Positions 22,860-36,243 of a stretch of DNA of 64,000 nucleotides are shown here, piece by piece. The notes beneath the pieces are model-generated. The model was given only the letters and a program-made list of their open reading frames with translations, had not been told where the DNA came from and did no database searches. The stretch's first letter is position 1. Each line of letters begins with the position of its first letter. This DNA comes from Solanum dulcamara (lineage: Eukaryota; Streptophyta; Magnoliopsida; Solanales; Solanaceae): the NCBI RefSeq assembly GCF_947179165.1, contig NC_077245.1:46029286-46093285 (forward strand), read 5' to 3'. The position numbers were made by a program, and so were the translations under genes.

Positions 22860-25800
22860 TTCAGGAAACTGTGCCTGCATCTCATGCTTAGTCTCCCAGA
22901 TAGTCTCCTCAACTTGATGATACCTCAAATAGACCTTAACCCAGGAATGTCTCTAGAACACAACAGTCTGACATCTCTGGCCAAAATAACAACTGACTCC
23001 TCAATATAGCTCAAATGATCATCCAAGTCAACCGCATTATACTGAAGCACATAGGACTCATCTAGAACACACCGGCGCAACATCAAAAAATGAAAAACTG
23101 GATGAATGGGTGAAAAGGTCGGGGGCAAATCTAATTCATATGCAACCTCTCCAACTGTCCTCAATATCTTAAAAGGACCAATATACTTGGGGTTAATCTT
23201 GCCCCGCCTCCAAAATATCATCACACCCTTCATGGGTGATACACTCAGGAATACTCTGTCACTAATGACAAACCTCAACAGCCAATGCCTACGATCCGCA
23301 TAGCTCTGGTGTCTACTTTGAGCTATTTTGAGCCTATCCTGAATCACCCTAACATGATCTAAGGACTCCTATATCAGGTCTGTACCCTGCGGCATAGGCT
23401 CCATAGACTCAAACCAACTAATTGGAGAGCGACAACTACTACCATATAAGCCCTCAAATAGGGCCATTTGAATACTAGAGTGCTAGATGTTGTTGTACGC
23501 AAACTCCGCCAAGGTCAAAAACTAATCCGACCTACCTCTAAAATCCATAACACAAGCCCACAAAATATCCTCAAGAACTTATATAGTGCGTTCTGACTGG
23601 CTATCAGTCTGCAGATGGAAAGTTGTGCTAAGGTTGACAAGTATACCCAGCTCCTCCTAAAAAGTCCTCCAAAAGCTAGATGTGAATCGTGAGCCTCGGT
23701 CTAAGATGATAGATATGGGCTAACCTCTCAACACTATAGGATGTATGAATGGGAAGGAAGTGTGCTGAATTGGTCAATCAATCTAACCCAAATGGTATAA
23801 AGACTGCGAGATGTGTGAGGCAACCCCAAAATGAAATCCATGGTGATCCTCTCCCATTTCCAATCGGGAATGGGTAATCTCTGAAGCTCACCACTAGGAC
23901 TTAAATGCTTAGCCTTAACCTACTGACAACTCAAACAAAGCGACACATAATTCGTAATATCTCTCGTTATGCCGCTCCTCTAGTAGTTCTGCCTGAAGTC
24001 ACGATACGTCTTAGCGGTGCCCGGATAGATAGAATATCTGGCATCATGGGCCTTATTAAGGATCAACATAATCAAACTGCCAACTCTTGGAACATAGAGC
24101 CTACCACTAAACCTCAAAACCCAATCTGAATCTAAGGTAGCCAGACTGGCATAACCTCTTAAAACTCAATTTAGTAGTGTAAGTAACTCCTCATCTTCAT
24201 ACTGACGGCTGCAAATCCGGTCTAATAGAGATGAATGAGCTCCCACATAAGCTAACACGCATTAGGAATTATAGATATCAAGTCGAATCATTTAGTTATC
24301 TAAGGACTTGCTTTCTAAACTAGTGGTCACTCCATAGTAGAAAGGAAGGCTAGACTACTCATACTCACCGCCTTCCGACTAAAGGCATCCGCTATTGCAT
24401 TTACCTTGCCCAGATGGTAGAGAATAGAGAGGTCATAGTCCTTTAGGAGCTCAATCCAGTGGCACTGTCTCGAATTAAGATCCTCTAGCTCATAATGTAT
24501 TGAAGGATCCTCTGATCAGTGTAAATATCGCATTGAACTCAATACAGGTAGTGTCTCCAAATCTTAAGCGCAAAAATTACCGCTGCCAACTCCAAGTCAT
24601 GAGTAAGGTAGTTGCGCTCGTACAACTTAAGCTTCCTCAATGCATAAGTAATAACCCAGCCCTGCTCCATCAGTACATAACCCAAACTAACGTTGGATAT
24701 ATCACAATAAATGGTGAAACCCTGACCCTCAACTAGAAGAGTCAATATAGGAGCAGTGGTAGGTAACTCCTTAAGCTTTAGAAAGATTCTCTCACACTCC
24801 TCCAACTATACAAATGAGATATCTTGGCTAGTCAACCTAGTTAGAGGTGCCTCTATAGTAGAAAACCCCTCAACAAAGCGCTTGTAGCATCTTGCCGATC
24901 TGAAAAAGCTACGAATCTCAGTCATAGAGGTGCTTCTGGCCCAATCACGAATAACCTCAATCGTCACCAGATTTACTATAATGCCATCCTTGGACACCAC
25001 GTGCCCCAAGAATTCTATGAACTCAAGCCAAAACTTGCACTTTGAGAACTTGGCATAAAGTCATTGATCTCTCAAAGTCCGGAGCACTACTCTCAAATAA
25101 TGCTCATGCTCCTCCCAGCTCCACGAGTATACTAGAATGTCATTGATGAAGACTATGAAATATGAGTCCAAGTACAACCTAAACACCCATATCATCAAGT
25201 ACATAAATATGGAAGGGGTGTTAGTTAACCCAAAAGACATCACTAGGAATTCATAGTGGCTATAACAAGTCCTAAATGCAGTCTTAGGGATGTTTGTTGC
25301 CCTAATCCTCAACTGGTGGTAGCCGAATCTTAAATCGATCATAGAAAACACCACGTCACCCAGAAGCTGATCAAATAGGTCATTAATCCTAGGCATGGGG
25401 TAACAGTTCTTCACCATCACCTTGTTCAGCTTCTTGTAATTGATACTCATCCGTATAGTACTATCTTTCTTCTTAACTAACAAGAATGGGATCCCCAAGG
25501 TGATACACTAAGCCGAATGAATCCCTTATCTAAGAGATCGTAAAGTTGAGCACTAAGCTCCTTGAGCACTGCGAGGGCCATATAATATGGTGGGATGGAA
25601 ATAGAATGAATACCTGACTCTACGTCAATAGCAAAGTCAATATTGTAGTCTGGAAGGAGGCCAGGTAGATCGGTGGAAAACACATCTGCAAACTCTTAGA
25701 CTGTAGGTACTGAATCAACTGTAGGGCACTCCCTACTCACATGTCTAATACTAGTCAGGTATGCCAAACACCCTCAAACCACTAACTTTCGGGCCCAAAC

Positions 25801-27570
25801 CAAAGAGATCACCTCTACTAGCATTCGAGTACAAGAGCCCTGCCACACCACTGGCGGGATACCAAGAATGGCTAAGGTAACAGTCTTGGCATAGCAATCC
25901 AAGATCGCACGTTAAGAGGATAACCAGTCCAAGCTAGAATTAAATCAAAATCCACTATATCAAGCAAAATGAGATCAACCCTCGTGTCACACCTCTGAAT
26001 AGTCACCATATAAGATCTAAAGACCTGATCAACTACTAAAGAATCACCTACCAGGAACACACAATGACTCAACTAATGGATCTAGGCTCATACTCAGTCG
26101 AGGGGAACAATAAATAGGTATATAAGAATATGTGGAGCTTGGATCAAATAAAGTAGATGCAGACTGATGGCATAATAAAATCGTACCTGTGATAACATCA
26201 TCTGAGGCCTCAGCCTTTACTCTAACAAGAGCTATATAGAAGTATGCATGGGCTCCTCTACCCTATGCATCGACTCTTCCTCCTGACCTGCTTCTCTCAG
26301 GACCTCTCCGTACACCTTGATGACCACCCCTGTGTCTTGACGCTGGCCTTAACCTATAACTATAGGTATTGGTGTTGGCACGGGTCTACCTGTTTGTGGA
26401 GTTGGTAAGGCTAGCCTTCACTAAGGTCACTTACAGGACCAATGATCTAGATCCTCAAACTCATAGCATCCCTAGGAATGTCGACTGAAAATTGGAATTT
26501 GGCTACCTTAGCCGGAAAAACCCGCCTACAAACCACCTCGGCCCTGACTTGAACCAGAACTAGAGCCAACCTAATGGTGCTGATCACCCTCTGAAGTTTG
26601 AAGAGAGGCCTGGATGGGGTAGCTGGATTGACCCAACTAAAATCTCTGGCGAGATCAATCATAGGACTTCCGAGGTCTAAAACGGTGCCCATCATGGCTA
26701 TCCTTCTATCTAGCTCTCTTAATGCTTCCCCTTTGGGCCTCACAATGGAATTTATCGAGCATGCAGTCATGGTCTACACCCTCCAGAAATTAGTGACACG
26801 TTGAGACTAAAGACTGAGTCTCGATATGCAACTACCCCCCAATCTTCTAATGAAGAATCGAACTCTCTTTCCTCTATGAGTAATGTCAGGGTGGCACGCT
26901 TGTAGAGCTCATGGAATCAGGACTCATACTTTGATATTGTCATGGAGCCTTGCTCCAATCATGTAAACTGATCCTGAAGATGATCTTTGATGCTCCTGGG
27001 ATAAACCGGGCCAAGAAGGCCTCTGAAAACTTAGCCCATGTGACCAGTGGAGACCTAGTTGTCCTAGTCTCCAAATTAGTTTGACACCACTTCTGGGCGG
27101 GACCATCTAGATGATAGGCGGTGAAGTTGGCTCCTCTCTACTCCACTAGACCCAAGGTCTGTAGCTGCTCGCAGCAAGTAAGTAGAAACTCATGGGCATC
27201 ATCATGAACAACCCTAGAAAACCTCGGCGGTGATAGTCTAAGGAACACCCCAAGCATTTTTTTCTTCCTAAGCGACATGATGCCCTCTAAATCATCTTTC
27301 TGTGCGGTGGGTGCCGACGACTGCTGATCAACTAGTGCCTCTAGTGTAGGCTGGTCCTGCGGCCAAAATCTGGGTGAACATCACCAATAAGTCCGAAGTT
27401 GCGGCTTGCTCGAGCGGTGGCTGAGCTGGTCCCGAGCCCACCAGCAACTAATGTACTGAAGCTACTAGTGGCTCCACCTCTGGCTCCGGAGTCTTCTCTC
27501 AGTCCGGCGCTGGTGCTGCAGCCTTGGCATGACCTCGAGGCCGGCCTCTACCTCCAACACATATTTGAGA
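22860..27570 (-). pseudogene. A2 gag-pol remnant
   Basis: Read from high to low coordinates over several frames: basic N-terminal gag with GGRGRPRGHAKAA (about 27560-27520), gag core (about 27240-26800), gag C-terminal part (26770-26447), protease (26072-25872, with LILLDIVDFDLIL), reverse transcriptase (25683-24806, with [22 protein letters not shown] and FRSARCYKRFV), RNase H (24805-24360, with [19 protein letters not shown]), integrase (about 24000-23400; catalytic Glu retained in SQSERTI), and a C-terminal chromodomain-like tail (23347-22860, with VFHFLMLRRCVLDES and ETKHEM). The RT active-site box is FIND instead of FIDD. Stops and frameshifts separate all blocks. Confidence 0.85.
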
Positions 27571-27750
27571 TATCCTGCAAAAAAGTGGAACAAGTGAGAT
27601 TTACAAAAACCAACAAGACACATACTACACAACAAAGATACAAAAGAGACACCTTCTTAAATACATCCTGTATCCTCCTAAGGACAAGTCACAGACATCT
27701 CCGCACTTATCCGCAAGACTCTACTAAATGTTAGATATATTCAAGTAAGA

Positions 27751-30700
27751 CCAGTGAACCTAGGGCTCATGCCATGATGGCACCTACTATGAACCACCAG
27801 TAGGCAATCTGATCCATCTTCCGGAACTGCAAGTAAAGGGATATCAGGGTAGAATACCATCAATATAGTCTAAAATAGTAAAGTAATAATAAGAGCATAC
27901 AATGAATGGATACAAGAAGCTAAATATATATACAAACAAAATGGATCCCTCCTAGGACCTAGAAATCATATGTACAGAGAAGTAAATAAAAGAGTACAAG
28001 TGTCAAAAGTGGACCACAGAAACAAAGCTGTCTCAAAAAGAAAAAGATAGGCAAAATATATGTATAGATGGAGATGGGTAAATCTTTTCACAACCTAAAT
28101 CTAGGGTTTAGATGTGACATGGCGAATGAAGAACTCGAAAGTATCTCAAACAAGCCTCTTAGCATTCTTTTAGCCTTTTATAGGTAATGACGATAAATAA
28201 ACAAGCGGAAATCATAATAGTAAATATTCAACTTACATATGTTGAACAATATCTCTAACTTTTAGATTTAACGGGGCTAAGACAAGTCCCTAGCTCACTA
28301 TTAATTATAATAAAAAGAAATGGCATAGTAAGTGTCTAAAGATCTCAACATATCATAAGCTAGAAAAATAAGAGAGTATTGTTCCCAAAACATGGGAACT
28401 CACCAAAAGTAGTTTTCAAACGAAATCTCAACTAGCCACATGGAGGAGAACGAGGAGGATCACCGGTCCCTACATGGTGATATCATGTAGGCAAAAGAGT
28501 ATGCGTTAGTACTTTGAATGTACTAAGTACGTAGGCATGCATGAACATTGAGGAAAAATTAAAACATTTATGTCATATGAAACATAATGCAATGCATGCA
28601 TAATCAATAATATAGATATCCTTTAAAATATTCATTTTGTGGGAAGATGACCATAACCGATATTTAAGACCATGCGATGTATTACATGGAATCCAACAGA
28701 ACCCCCTACGTTTGCCAATGAGACTACTTGCCGTGTAGAACTCCGTCAACTTCATTCATTTCTTTAACTTTAACTTTAAGGGCTATTTGTGAATCAATTA
28801 GCCTAAGACTACAAGGGCTCCTATGTTGGCACATAGTTAATGAGACAAGGGGTTGCTACTAGGATTCCCTTACCGAATCCCACCTCAATGCCTCATTCAG
28901 TGCAAAGTCAATCCCACATAATAGTTTAATACTTTAAAATAGTCATAGCATATAGCTTGAGAATTCAAAACATCACATTCGGTAGAATAGCTCATTAAAA
29001 TCTTTAGTGATTCAAATATGAAAGAATTGTCCTTATAGCATAAAGAATCCATCATTCATAGCATTTCATCATTCTTTCATTTTATAAGACTCTTTTTTTT
29101 ATCATAGACATTGCTTTCATAAACATTTATTTGGAGTCAATTCTTTCAAGTCAAACTTCATTGAAAATATAGTAAAACTAGGTGGGTTTAAGTCACTTCA
29201 ACTTTCAAACATGTATGTAAATAAAATTATGCATAAATACTTTGACTAAGGATAGGTACCCAGTAGGCATCATAGGCTGACTAAGAAAGATAAGCAAAAG
29301 TAAACTGAAGTGTGAGTAAAAGATCAAAACCAAAGATAGGGCAAGAAGTGAATGTAGGTATGTACACGAGCGTACTAGAAAAGAAAGAGAAAGAATCTAA
29401 CTAACTTTGCTCAGCTCCCATAAACCCGATGGTATGCTCATGCACAAATAATGTGCGGACTCCCATAAGCCTGAGAGATGCAAGAATAGCTTAAACAAAA
29501 AGAACGGAGCCAATGGATTTCAATAATATCATTATTTTCCAGACTTGAACCGAACCATTCCCAAACTCTAATACCTCAATCCAATGCTGAGAGTGGATGA
29601 AGACATTGAACTAAAGATTTATTAGGGAATCAGGAATATAATCACGTGCAAGCTGGAACATGGACTGCAACCTGGTAACTGTAGCTAATGAGTCCACATG
29701 AGTAGGCAAGACAATAGACTTTAATTGAGTTAATGTAGCTAATGAGTCGACATGAGTAGGCTAGACCACGAACTTTAACCATGTAACTATAGCCAATGGT
29801 CAAGCACTAGTAAGCTAGATTGCATATTTTAACTGAGTATCTGTAGATAGGAAGCCTGAACACAAGTAAGCTGGACCACGAACTTTGACCGGGTATCTGT
29901 AGCTAAGGAGCCTAACACAAGTAAGCTAGACCACAGACTTTGACTGAGTATCTGTACCTAAGGGACAGGATCGAATTAGAATCAATGACAAACCGTGCAT
30001 CATTGGGAGTACCCCCAAATCGAGTGTCATCAATGCACCGCTCAACCTGAACCAAAAATAACTTGAATCACCCAAAAAACTTCAAAACATCAAGAACAAA
30101 GCGATACAGGATCGATAGGAGAATTGGGCATTATCGAGGTAAGGTCACAAGCTGAGTTACTGCCTAGCTAAGCCTCAGACTATCAGAATCAAGTCTGCTA
30201 TATCATTCTATAGGGAGATAATCGTCCATAATGACATCGGAGAAGTTCAATGGCCCAACGACACCAAAATTGTGCAAGTCTAAGGCAATACTAGTCTAAG
30301 CCCAGACTAAGGCCAAATAAGCTTCCAAAGATATAACCACATGCACAATATTCATTATAGGATAGGAACAACCAAAAACCACAGGATTCATGCTTAAATA
30401 GTACAATAATTTCTCGAAAATAGCACCTACGACTTGGAATCTAGGAATTTAGCATGCTCGACACCCAAACCCCTCCAAACTCATACAATTCAATATACAA
30501 TTGCCCAAACATGCTTAGTTTAATGAGGGTAAAACCGTAGCCTACCTGTATGGCACCCACGCCCTCTCTAACTCACAAAACTATAGCTTTCCCTTCCAAA
30601 TGGCCTCTGAATGCTGCCACGCTATTAGCAATAGAATCAAAATGTTAATACGGTCGTTATGACACTAAAATTATTGAATTCGAAAATGGACCAATTTTGA

Positions 30701-32077
30701 GGTCTAAAATAGGAAATAGGGGACCCGCATCTGAAATTCTGGAAGTGACCCCAAAAATAGTTTCAAAGCAGCACTCCAAGCTCACAAATCAATTTGATAA
30801 ATAATACGGGGTTGGGAAACGACTCAAAACGAGCATGCAACAAAAATTCAAAAAATTCAAACTAAAAGAGGAAAATAGTAGCAACTTTATACGGCTTTTT
30901 CTCACAAACGACACCCCCACGATCCAAATCAAATATACCATGATTTTCCTTATTAAAAACCTTGCAATCTAACCTAAAAATCACTAAAAATAGAGTTAAA
31001 TTGGCCAAGTTACAATTCTCCAAAGTTCAATAAAATATCACTCCGAAAATAACTAAATCAGTAGCCAATTACGAAATCTTACCTCACACTAAAATTCTCC
31101 TCAAGTTTATGAGCTCACCATTGGATTTCCCACAGAATTCTTTTTAATTTGGACTTTTGAATCCCCTGATTTGAGTAAGAAATGGAGGAGAAATCAAAGT
31201 GTAAAGATGGGAGTTATGGTTGAGTTCGTGTTTCTGGTCTTAATTAAAAGACATGGAGTAGCTCTTCGCGATCGCGACCATCTCCTAAACAGACTACCGC
31301 AATCGCGAGGGTAAGTTTTCGCGTTCACAAAAACCAATTGGGTCAAACTCCAGTCAACTCTTTATCGCGATCGCGATTGAACCTTCGCGAACGTGATAAG
31401 GCAATCCACCTGCACCAGATTGCAGCTAAAAAGTTAATATTTCTCATGTTCAAATAGTGTGATAGGGTGCTCGAAATTCGTTCAAAATTATGTGCATGCA
31501 AACAAGATATGCTACCCCATAAAATTTGATATTCTGAACTCATTGGCTCAGTCAAAATTTTCATACGAGGTAGTTACGACTGAGAGTGAGTCCCACACCC
31601 AAGGGCCATTTTGAGCCAAATTTAACAAAGGGCCTCCAGATTAGACCGAAAGCCTCGGGAAGCGAATGAAGGGTCGTGCTAGACCAAACTCAATATTCCA
31701 AAGTTAACTCGGCCATCAGAATATTCATCCGAGCATATTTTTAAAGAATGTTGACCAAAGACGACTATATGCCAAATTTCAAAAGCAAAAGCGCCTAATG
31801 GTCCTAAATTCGTACTGATTGCCTCGGTACTCATGCAGTCTATGCTACTAGCCTAATTTGGTCAATCCAGGGCCGATGGAACCGTCAAAATTTCGTTCTG
31901 AGGTCGTTTTCCTGAAGTTATGAGCGAAGTCAACTTTTTAAGTTATAAAAGCTCCAAAATAGGGAAGCGGGCCTAAAACCTAAATGAACGACCAGGCGAG
32001 CGAGCAGTCAGTGCCAGCAAGTCATAAATGACTTGGGGTCGCTCTTAAATTCAAAAATGACCTGGAGAGTCATTACA
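27751..32077 (-). repeat. 5' LTR of A2, enlarged by an internal fragment
   Basis: The right end is GAGTCATTACA at 32077. The left boundary (about 27751) is placed by alignment with the 3' LTR start, 23 bases before the shared CATGATGG word. It is collinear with 19536-22791 apart from the family B fragment at 28086-29246, where about 120 bp of LTR are also missing. The CGCGATCGCGA word cluster is best preserved here (about 31255-31400). Confidence 0.8.
28086..29246 (-). repeat. Family B LTR fragment inside the A2 5' LTR
   Basis: The left end TTTCACAACC corresponds to the left end TTTCACGATCC of the solo LTR at 40318. The body matches 5940-7100 very closely, including CATGGTGATATCATGTAGG and GAGTATGCGTTAGTACTTTG. 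It stops short of the LTR start, so only the 3' part is present. The host LTR lost about 120 bp at the site, so it is not a clean insertion. Confidence 0.7.
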
Positions 32078-32155
32078 TTTATGCAAGAATAAGTAATACA
32101 AGCATTGTCAATACACTCTATTTAACATTATTCTTATACACCCTACCAAACAATG
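32078..32155. mobile_element. Right arm of the small inverted-repeat element split by A2
   Basis: ATTCTGCATAA at the left side of the A2 insertion and TTATGCAAGAAT at the right side are inverted copies of each other, and the outer ends are also inverted. A2 therefore seems to have landed in the middle of a hairpin-forming element. See the left arm at 19237. Confidence 0.45.
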
Positions 32156-32333
32156 AAAAAAATAATATTTATGCCAACAAGCCTTTCGACACAAGAAATC
32201 ACACCCAATTAGAATAGGAATGACTGCTTTGAGCTTAAATATATTGTCTGCAAAACTTATTAATTTGGATAAATGGTGTCAATTGGAAATTAGATAAGAC
32301 AATAAAAAGAAGATGATAACTAGATAGGAATTT

Positions 32334-35300
32334 TTAGTAAGCCTTGGAACCAGCCACAAGTCCTTGAGCATCAGATGTAGATGGCAATGCTGGAATGGCT
32401 CCCTTTTGAGTTGTACTGATTGCACCACAAGCATTGGCAAATTTCAAGGCATTCTTCAATTTTTCTTCATCCTACACAAGCACAGTTCATCTCTTCAATA
32501 TTAGTTGTCCCATCAACAATCATTCGAAAAGGCTGAATAGTTTAAAGGAATGAAGAAAATAGTATTCTGCAAGCAATATCTTAGTCCATATATAAATGTG
32601 AAATAGCATTACTTTCAAAATACCAATATTCCAAATGCCATGAAATTTTAATTAAGTTTATAGGATTTAATATATATAGTTTACGAATTCTTAATTAGGA
32701 TAGAAATAAGGGATAGGTGGAGGGAAAACTATTGTTGTTAGTGTTCAATAAGGAAGCAAGTGAAAGGGATATGTGTAAGTGAAGGATTCAAATTCCCCTT
32801 CATAGTTTATTTTTCAATCCTTTCAAAACTAACGACTACACCTTTTCAACATTTCTTCGGTATGGTTATAAAAATCTCTAGTATCCATGTTGCTTAATGT
32901 TTACTAATAATTTATCTTTAAATAAAAATAACAAATTCTTTAAAGTAAATCTCAACCTCTACACTACAATAAATATTTTGACATAGAGTGGCAACATACG
33001 AGTCAGATTGGATATGGGCGGCTCGAAATGGGTTAAATAGAAATGTATAAAATACTCAATATGGTCATGTTTAACATGGATAAAAAATGAATTAACGACT
33101 AATATGGATGTTCATATTATCCATGGCAGGGTGAGGACACAAGCTAAAAGTCAAAATAAGATTGGATTCCAAGAATACAAAAACATATGAAAAAAGGCTG
33201 ATAACTGGATATTGATAATGCGAATATCCATAATATATATCTTGATATCCATTTCTTAATGGATAATATAGACATTATCATAGTTGATTCATTTTAAATT
33301 GGTTGGTTATTCAACCCATATTTAATAGGTTGGATTGGATGGTTACTATTTTTTTAAAAAAAAATACATTTTAACAACCCTGTTTCTAACCAATCAATTA
33401 AGAGACTGTAGTGAAACAACGGAACAAATGTAAGTGTATCCATAACAAATAACGCTAATCCCAACTAGTTAGTTCACATATATAGATCGTCTTCTTGTTT
33501 TCTTTCAAGAACGAATGTAATTCGAGAAACTATATGTCAAACAATTAGAAGTTGAGTACATGTTAAATACTCATGTAAACGTGAAAACGCTGACAGTAGT
33601 TTCAAAAGAATTTTGGTATATTAAAGGTTATACCGACAACATACGTTTTAACCAAATTTAAAAGATTCTTGTCAATAATTAAAGTAGATACAAAAATATA
33701 TTGACTTGAAAACCATAGATTTATACCTGGAAAATTGATTGATCTTTGGCGATGGAAACCAAAAGGGAACCTACAAAAGCATCTCCAGCTCCTGTGGTGT
33801 CTACCGTCTTAACAGGGAACCCACTAACTTTTCCTTTGTAACTCTTTTTATCATAGTAAAGGAACATATCATCAGTCTTTGAAAAGAAACTAAACAAATT
33901 TTTAAAAATAGGGAAAATGTTAAGAAGTTACCCTTGTGAAGTATCTGCAACCCTTATCGCCATCTGTAACAATAAGAAGCTTCAAGCGGTCATGCCATAA
34001 TGACATTACAGTCTCTTCCTTTTCTGGATCTTTTTGTGTGAGGAAATTTACCTCATCATCACTAACCTTTTATCACAAAATTCACATTTAATTACAATAT
34101 TGTTTTGGAATAACCTATTATTGGTCTCTGTAATTTAACCACTCTTTTAAAGAAGGTGGTGTCATTTTATGGGGACTATAATTCCTATTCCTAACCTATT
34201 TCCCCTAAGTATTGAGGAATTTCTTGCACTAGTATTCTATTTATTAGATTTTGCTTAGCCACTAATTTATCTTGGAGTTGGCCTATCACATATTTACATC
34301 TGTTTGAACCTGACTCTGTTTTTGAAAAACATATTCTATATAGTATATTATGTACAAAATAACGTAAAAGTTGTGTTTTCGATGATTCAAAAAAGGTTTT
34401 TAATGTTGAAAATGATCTGCACGAGTTTCTCAATTGTAAAAATGAGGAAGCCAGTCTTTTCGCGACACTCTTAAATAGAAATACATAGTACAACAAATAA
34501 ATGGTCACGTAGCTTTTGATTTCTTACTAGATCAAAATTAACATGCCTATTATTTTCCATGCTTATTATTAATTATGTTTTAAAATCATCAATGTTAGTT
34601 TGATATACTACAACAAGAGAAACTTTGACATTAACCATATATTGTATATTCATTCAGGTGCTTAAAAGAAGAGTACGTACCTTGATAAAATCAGCTTCAT
34701 GCCAAATGCTTCGAATTCCTTCTCTGGCAGTTTCAGGGGAAGGCCAGAGAGGAAGGCGAACATTGGGGTCGTATGAGAGTAGGACACCTGCATCTTTCGC
34801 AGCTTTCATGGCAACCATGTGAGCGGACCTGCAAGGCTCGGAGATTAAGCTAATTGAACCATAGTGAAAGATCTTAGCCTTCTTGATGAGACCCAAGTTT
34901 AACTCAGACTCCTTGAGCAGCATGTCTGCACTAGGGTTTCTGTAGAACATGAACTCCCTCTCTCCGTCTCTCTTCAGTGTCACAAACGCCAGAGCTGTCC
35001 TTGCCTGCGTGTCAAAGCACACTCCTTCGCTGTTCACCCTATTACTCTTCAATATATCTACCAACATCCGCCCAAACTCATCGTCTCCCACCTGAACCAA
35101 TTAATTATGCTTGAGTAACAAACCTAACACCTATATATTGGAGAGTTCAAAATAATTGAAAGCAAATAATATTAAAAAATTCTTATTGCTAATCTCGGTG
35201 CAAATGACAAAAAACATAATTTTTTAATTTTATGGTCATTTATTAAAGATGTGTAATGCACTTAAATATTCTTTTCTTGTGATTTTGAACTTTTTATTTA

Positions 35301-36243
35301 GGATGTTTGGATTATCAACTTATCAAAAATAAAAGAACAGACTTTTTTGAGTAAAAAATATGTATATTGATTTTTAGAGTTTCATATTTGAACTATCAAG
35401 TGCATGTGTTTTTTATCTGAATTATCATTAAATGTTTGTCAAAATGTACCTTAACAATTCGTTGTTTTCATTTCTTATTCGGACTATGATGATACGTCAA
35501 GTATGTTTTTTATAATTAATTAGGGATAACTTTAGAAAATTAAGACACTTAAATTGAGACAAAAAAGTATTTCCTCAATGCATAAAATTAAACTCAGATA
35601 ATGTCTCTTAAGACAAAACGTTTCCCCAAATACTACCGGTAACACAATAGATAAGAGACAGAAGGAGAAAAGTTTAACAAAACATTCAAAACATATAACC
35701 CTATGATCTAAAAAAAATTTGGACTATATTTCCACCACAATGAAAACTTTTATTGTGTCAGGGAGATTCAAAAGATTTATATGTCTACGCCTGCAGTCTA
35801 CCACAAAAATAATTTTTGCCTTATTTGTATTTTAAAGTTTCCCAATTAGTAATTCGGCCTCAACTAAACAGTAAGTGAGACATAATTTTAAGAATTTTAG
35901 AAGAAAATCTACATACTCAAAAAATACGTACATAAAATGTATTTATAATGGTTAGAACACCAATGGAAAATATTTTTAAAAATCGTGATTAAAAAATAAA
36001 TAAATTCTAACTCTTGAAATTGTAATACTAAGTTGTTAAAAAATGAAATAATAAAACAGGACGTACCTTGCCAATGAAGGCAGAGGTGCCATCAAGTTTT
36101 GTAATGGCGCAAGCAACATTGGCAGGGGCACCTCCGGGGGCTTTTAGAAAGCCTGTAGACTCTGCTAAGGAGACTCCGGCAGAATCAGGAACGAAATCGA
36201 TCAACATCTCACCGAAACACACTATCTCTGCTGGCTTAGACAT
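32334..36243 (-). CDS. FRK: Fructokinase (pfkB family), five exons, apparently intact
   Basis: ATP-dependent phosphorylation of fructose to fructose 6-phosphate, linking sucrose breakdown to glycolysis and starch synthesis; probably cytosolic, since no transit peptide is seen. Exons (minus strand): 36243-36067, 35091-34681, 34066-33932, 33843-33727, 32471-32334. All introns are GT-AG and all junctions are phase 0, giving 59+137+45+39+45 = 325 residues, normal for plant fructokinases (about 320-330). The start is the ATG at 36243, giving [17 protein letters not shown]. Sugar-binding GEMLIDF lies at 11-17, the pfkB signature [11 protein letters not shown] at 37-47, [12 protein letters not shown] in exon 2, and the second pfkB signature [11 protein letters not shown] at about 256-266, with the catalytic Asp at about 262. 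Exon 5 ends [17 protein letters not shown] plus a short tail. No stop or frameshift in any exon. The acceptor of intron 3 (AAAAG before AGTTAC) is the least certain junction. Which paralogue it is cannot be settled here. Confidence 0.95.
32984..33388. mobile_element. Probable hAT-like MITE in fructokinase intron 4
   Basis: The left end TAGAGTGGCAACATACG is followed by GGCTCGAAATGGGTTAAATAG, a text I associate with non-autonomous hAT elements common in nightshades. The right end, in reverse complement, starts TAGAAACAGGGTTG. The interior is AT-rich with internally inverted GGATATCC/ATGGATA words. The 8-bp flanks do not match, so no target duplication is shown. It lies wholly within the intron. 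Confidence 0.4.

Larger units (their letters stand above)
19536..32077 (-). mobile_element. Complete but degenerate Ty3/gypsy chromovirus A2
   Basis: Two LTRs in the same orientation (19536-22791 and about 27751-32077) flank a gag-pol region in Del/Tekay order. The 5' LTR is enlarged by a family B fragment (28086-29246); without it the LTRs have similar length (about 3.2 kb). The outer flanking 5-mers are TATAT (19531-19535) and TTTAT (32078-32082), four of five matching, consistent with a mutated target duplication. The LTRs differ at many positions and the coding region is broken, so the insertion is old. Confidence 0.85.

Noticed and set aside
27399..27734. 111-codon plus-strand open frame
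   Set aside because: Antisense shadow of the A2 gag N-terminus, whose minus-strand reading gives a basic GRGRPRG-type gag start.
34191..34508. 105-codon minus-strand frame inside fructokinase intron 2
   Set aside because: Lies wholly in the intron defined by the phase-0 GT-AG junctions; no recognisable product.
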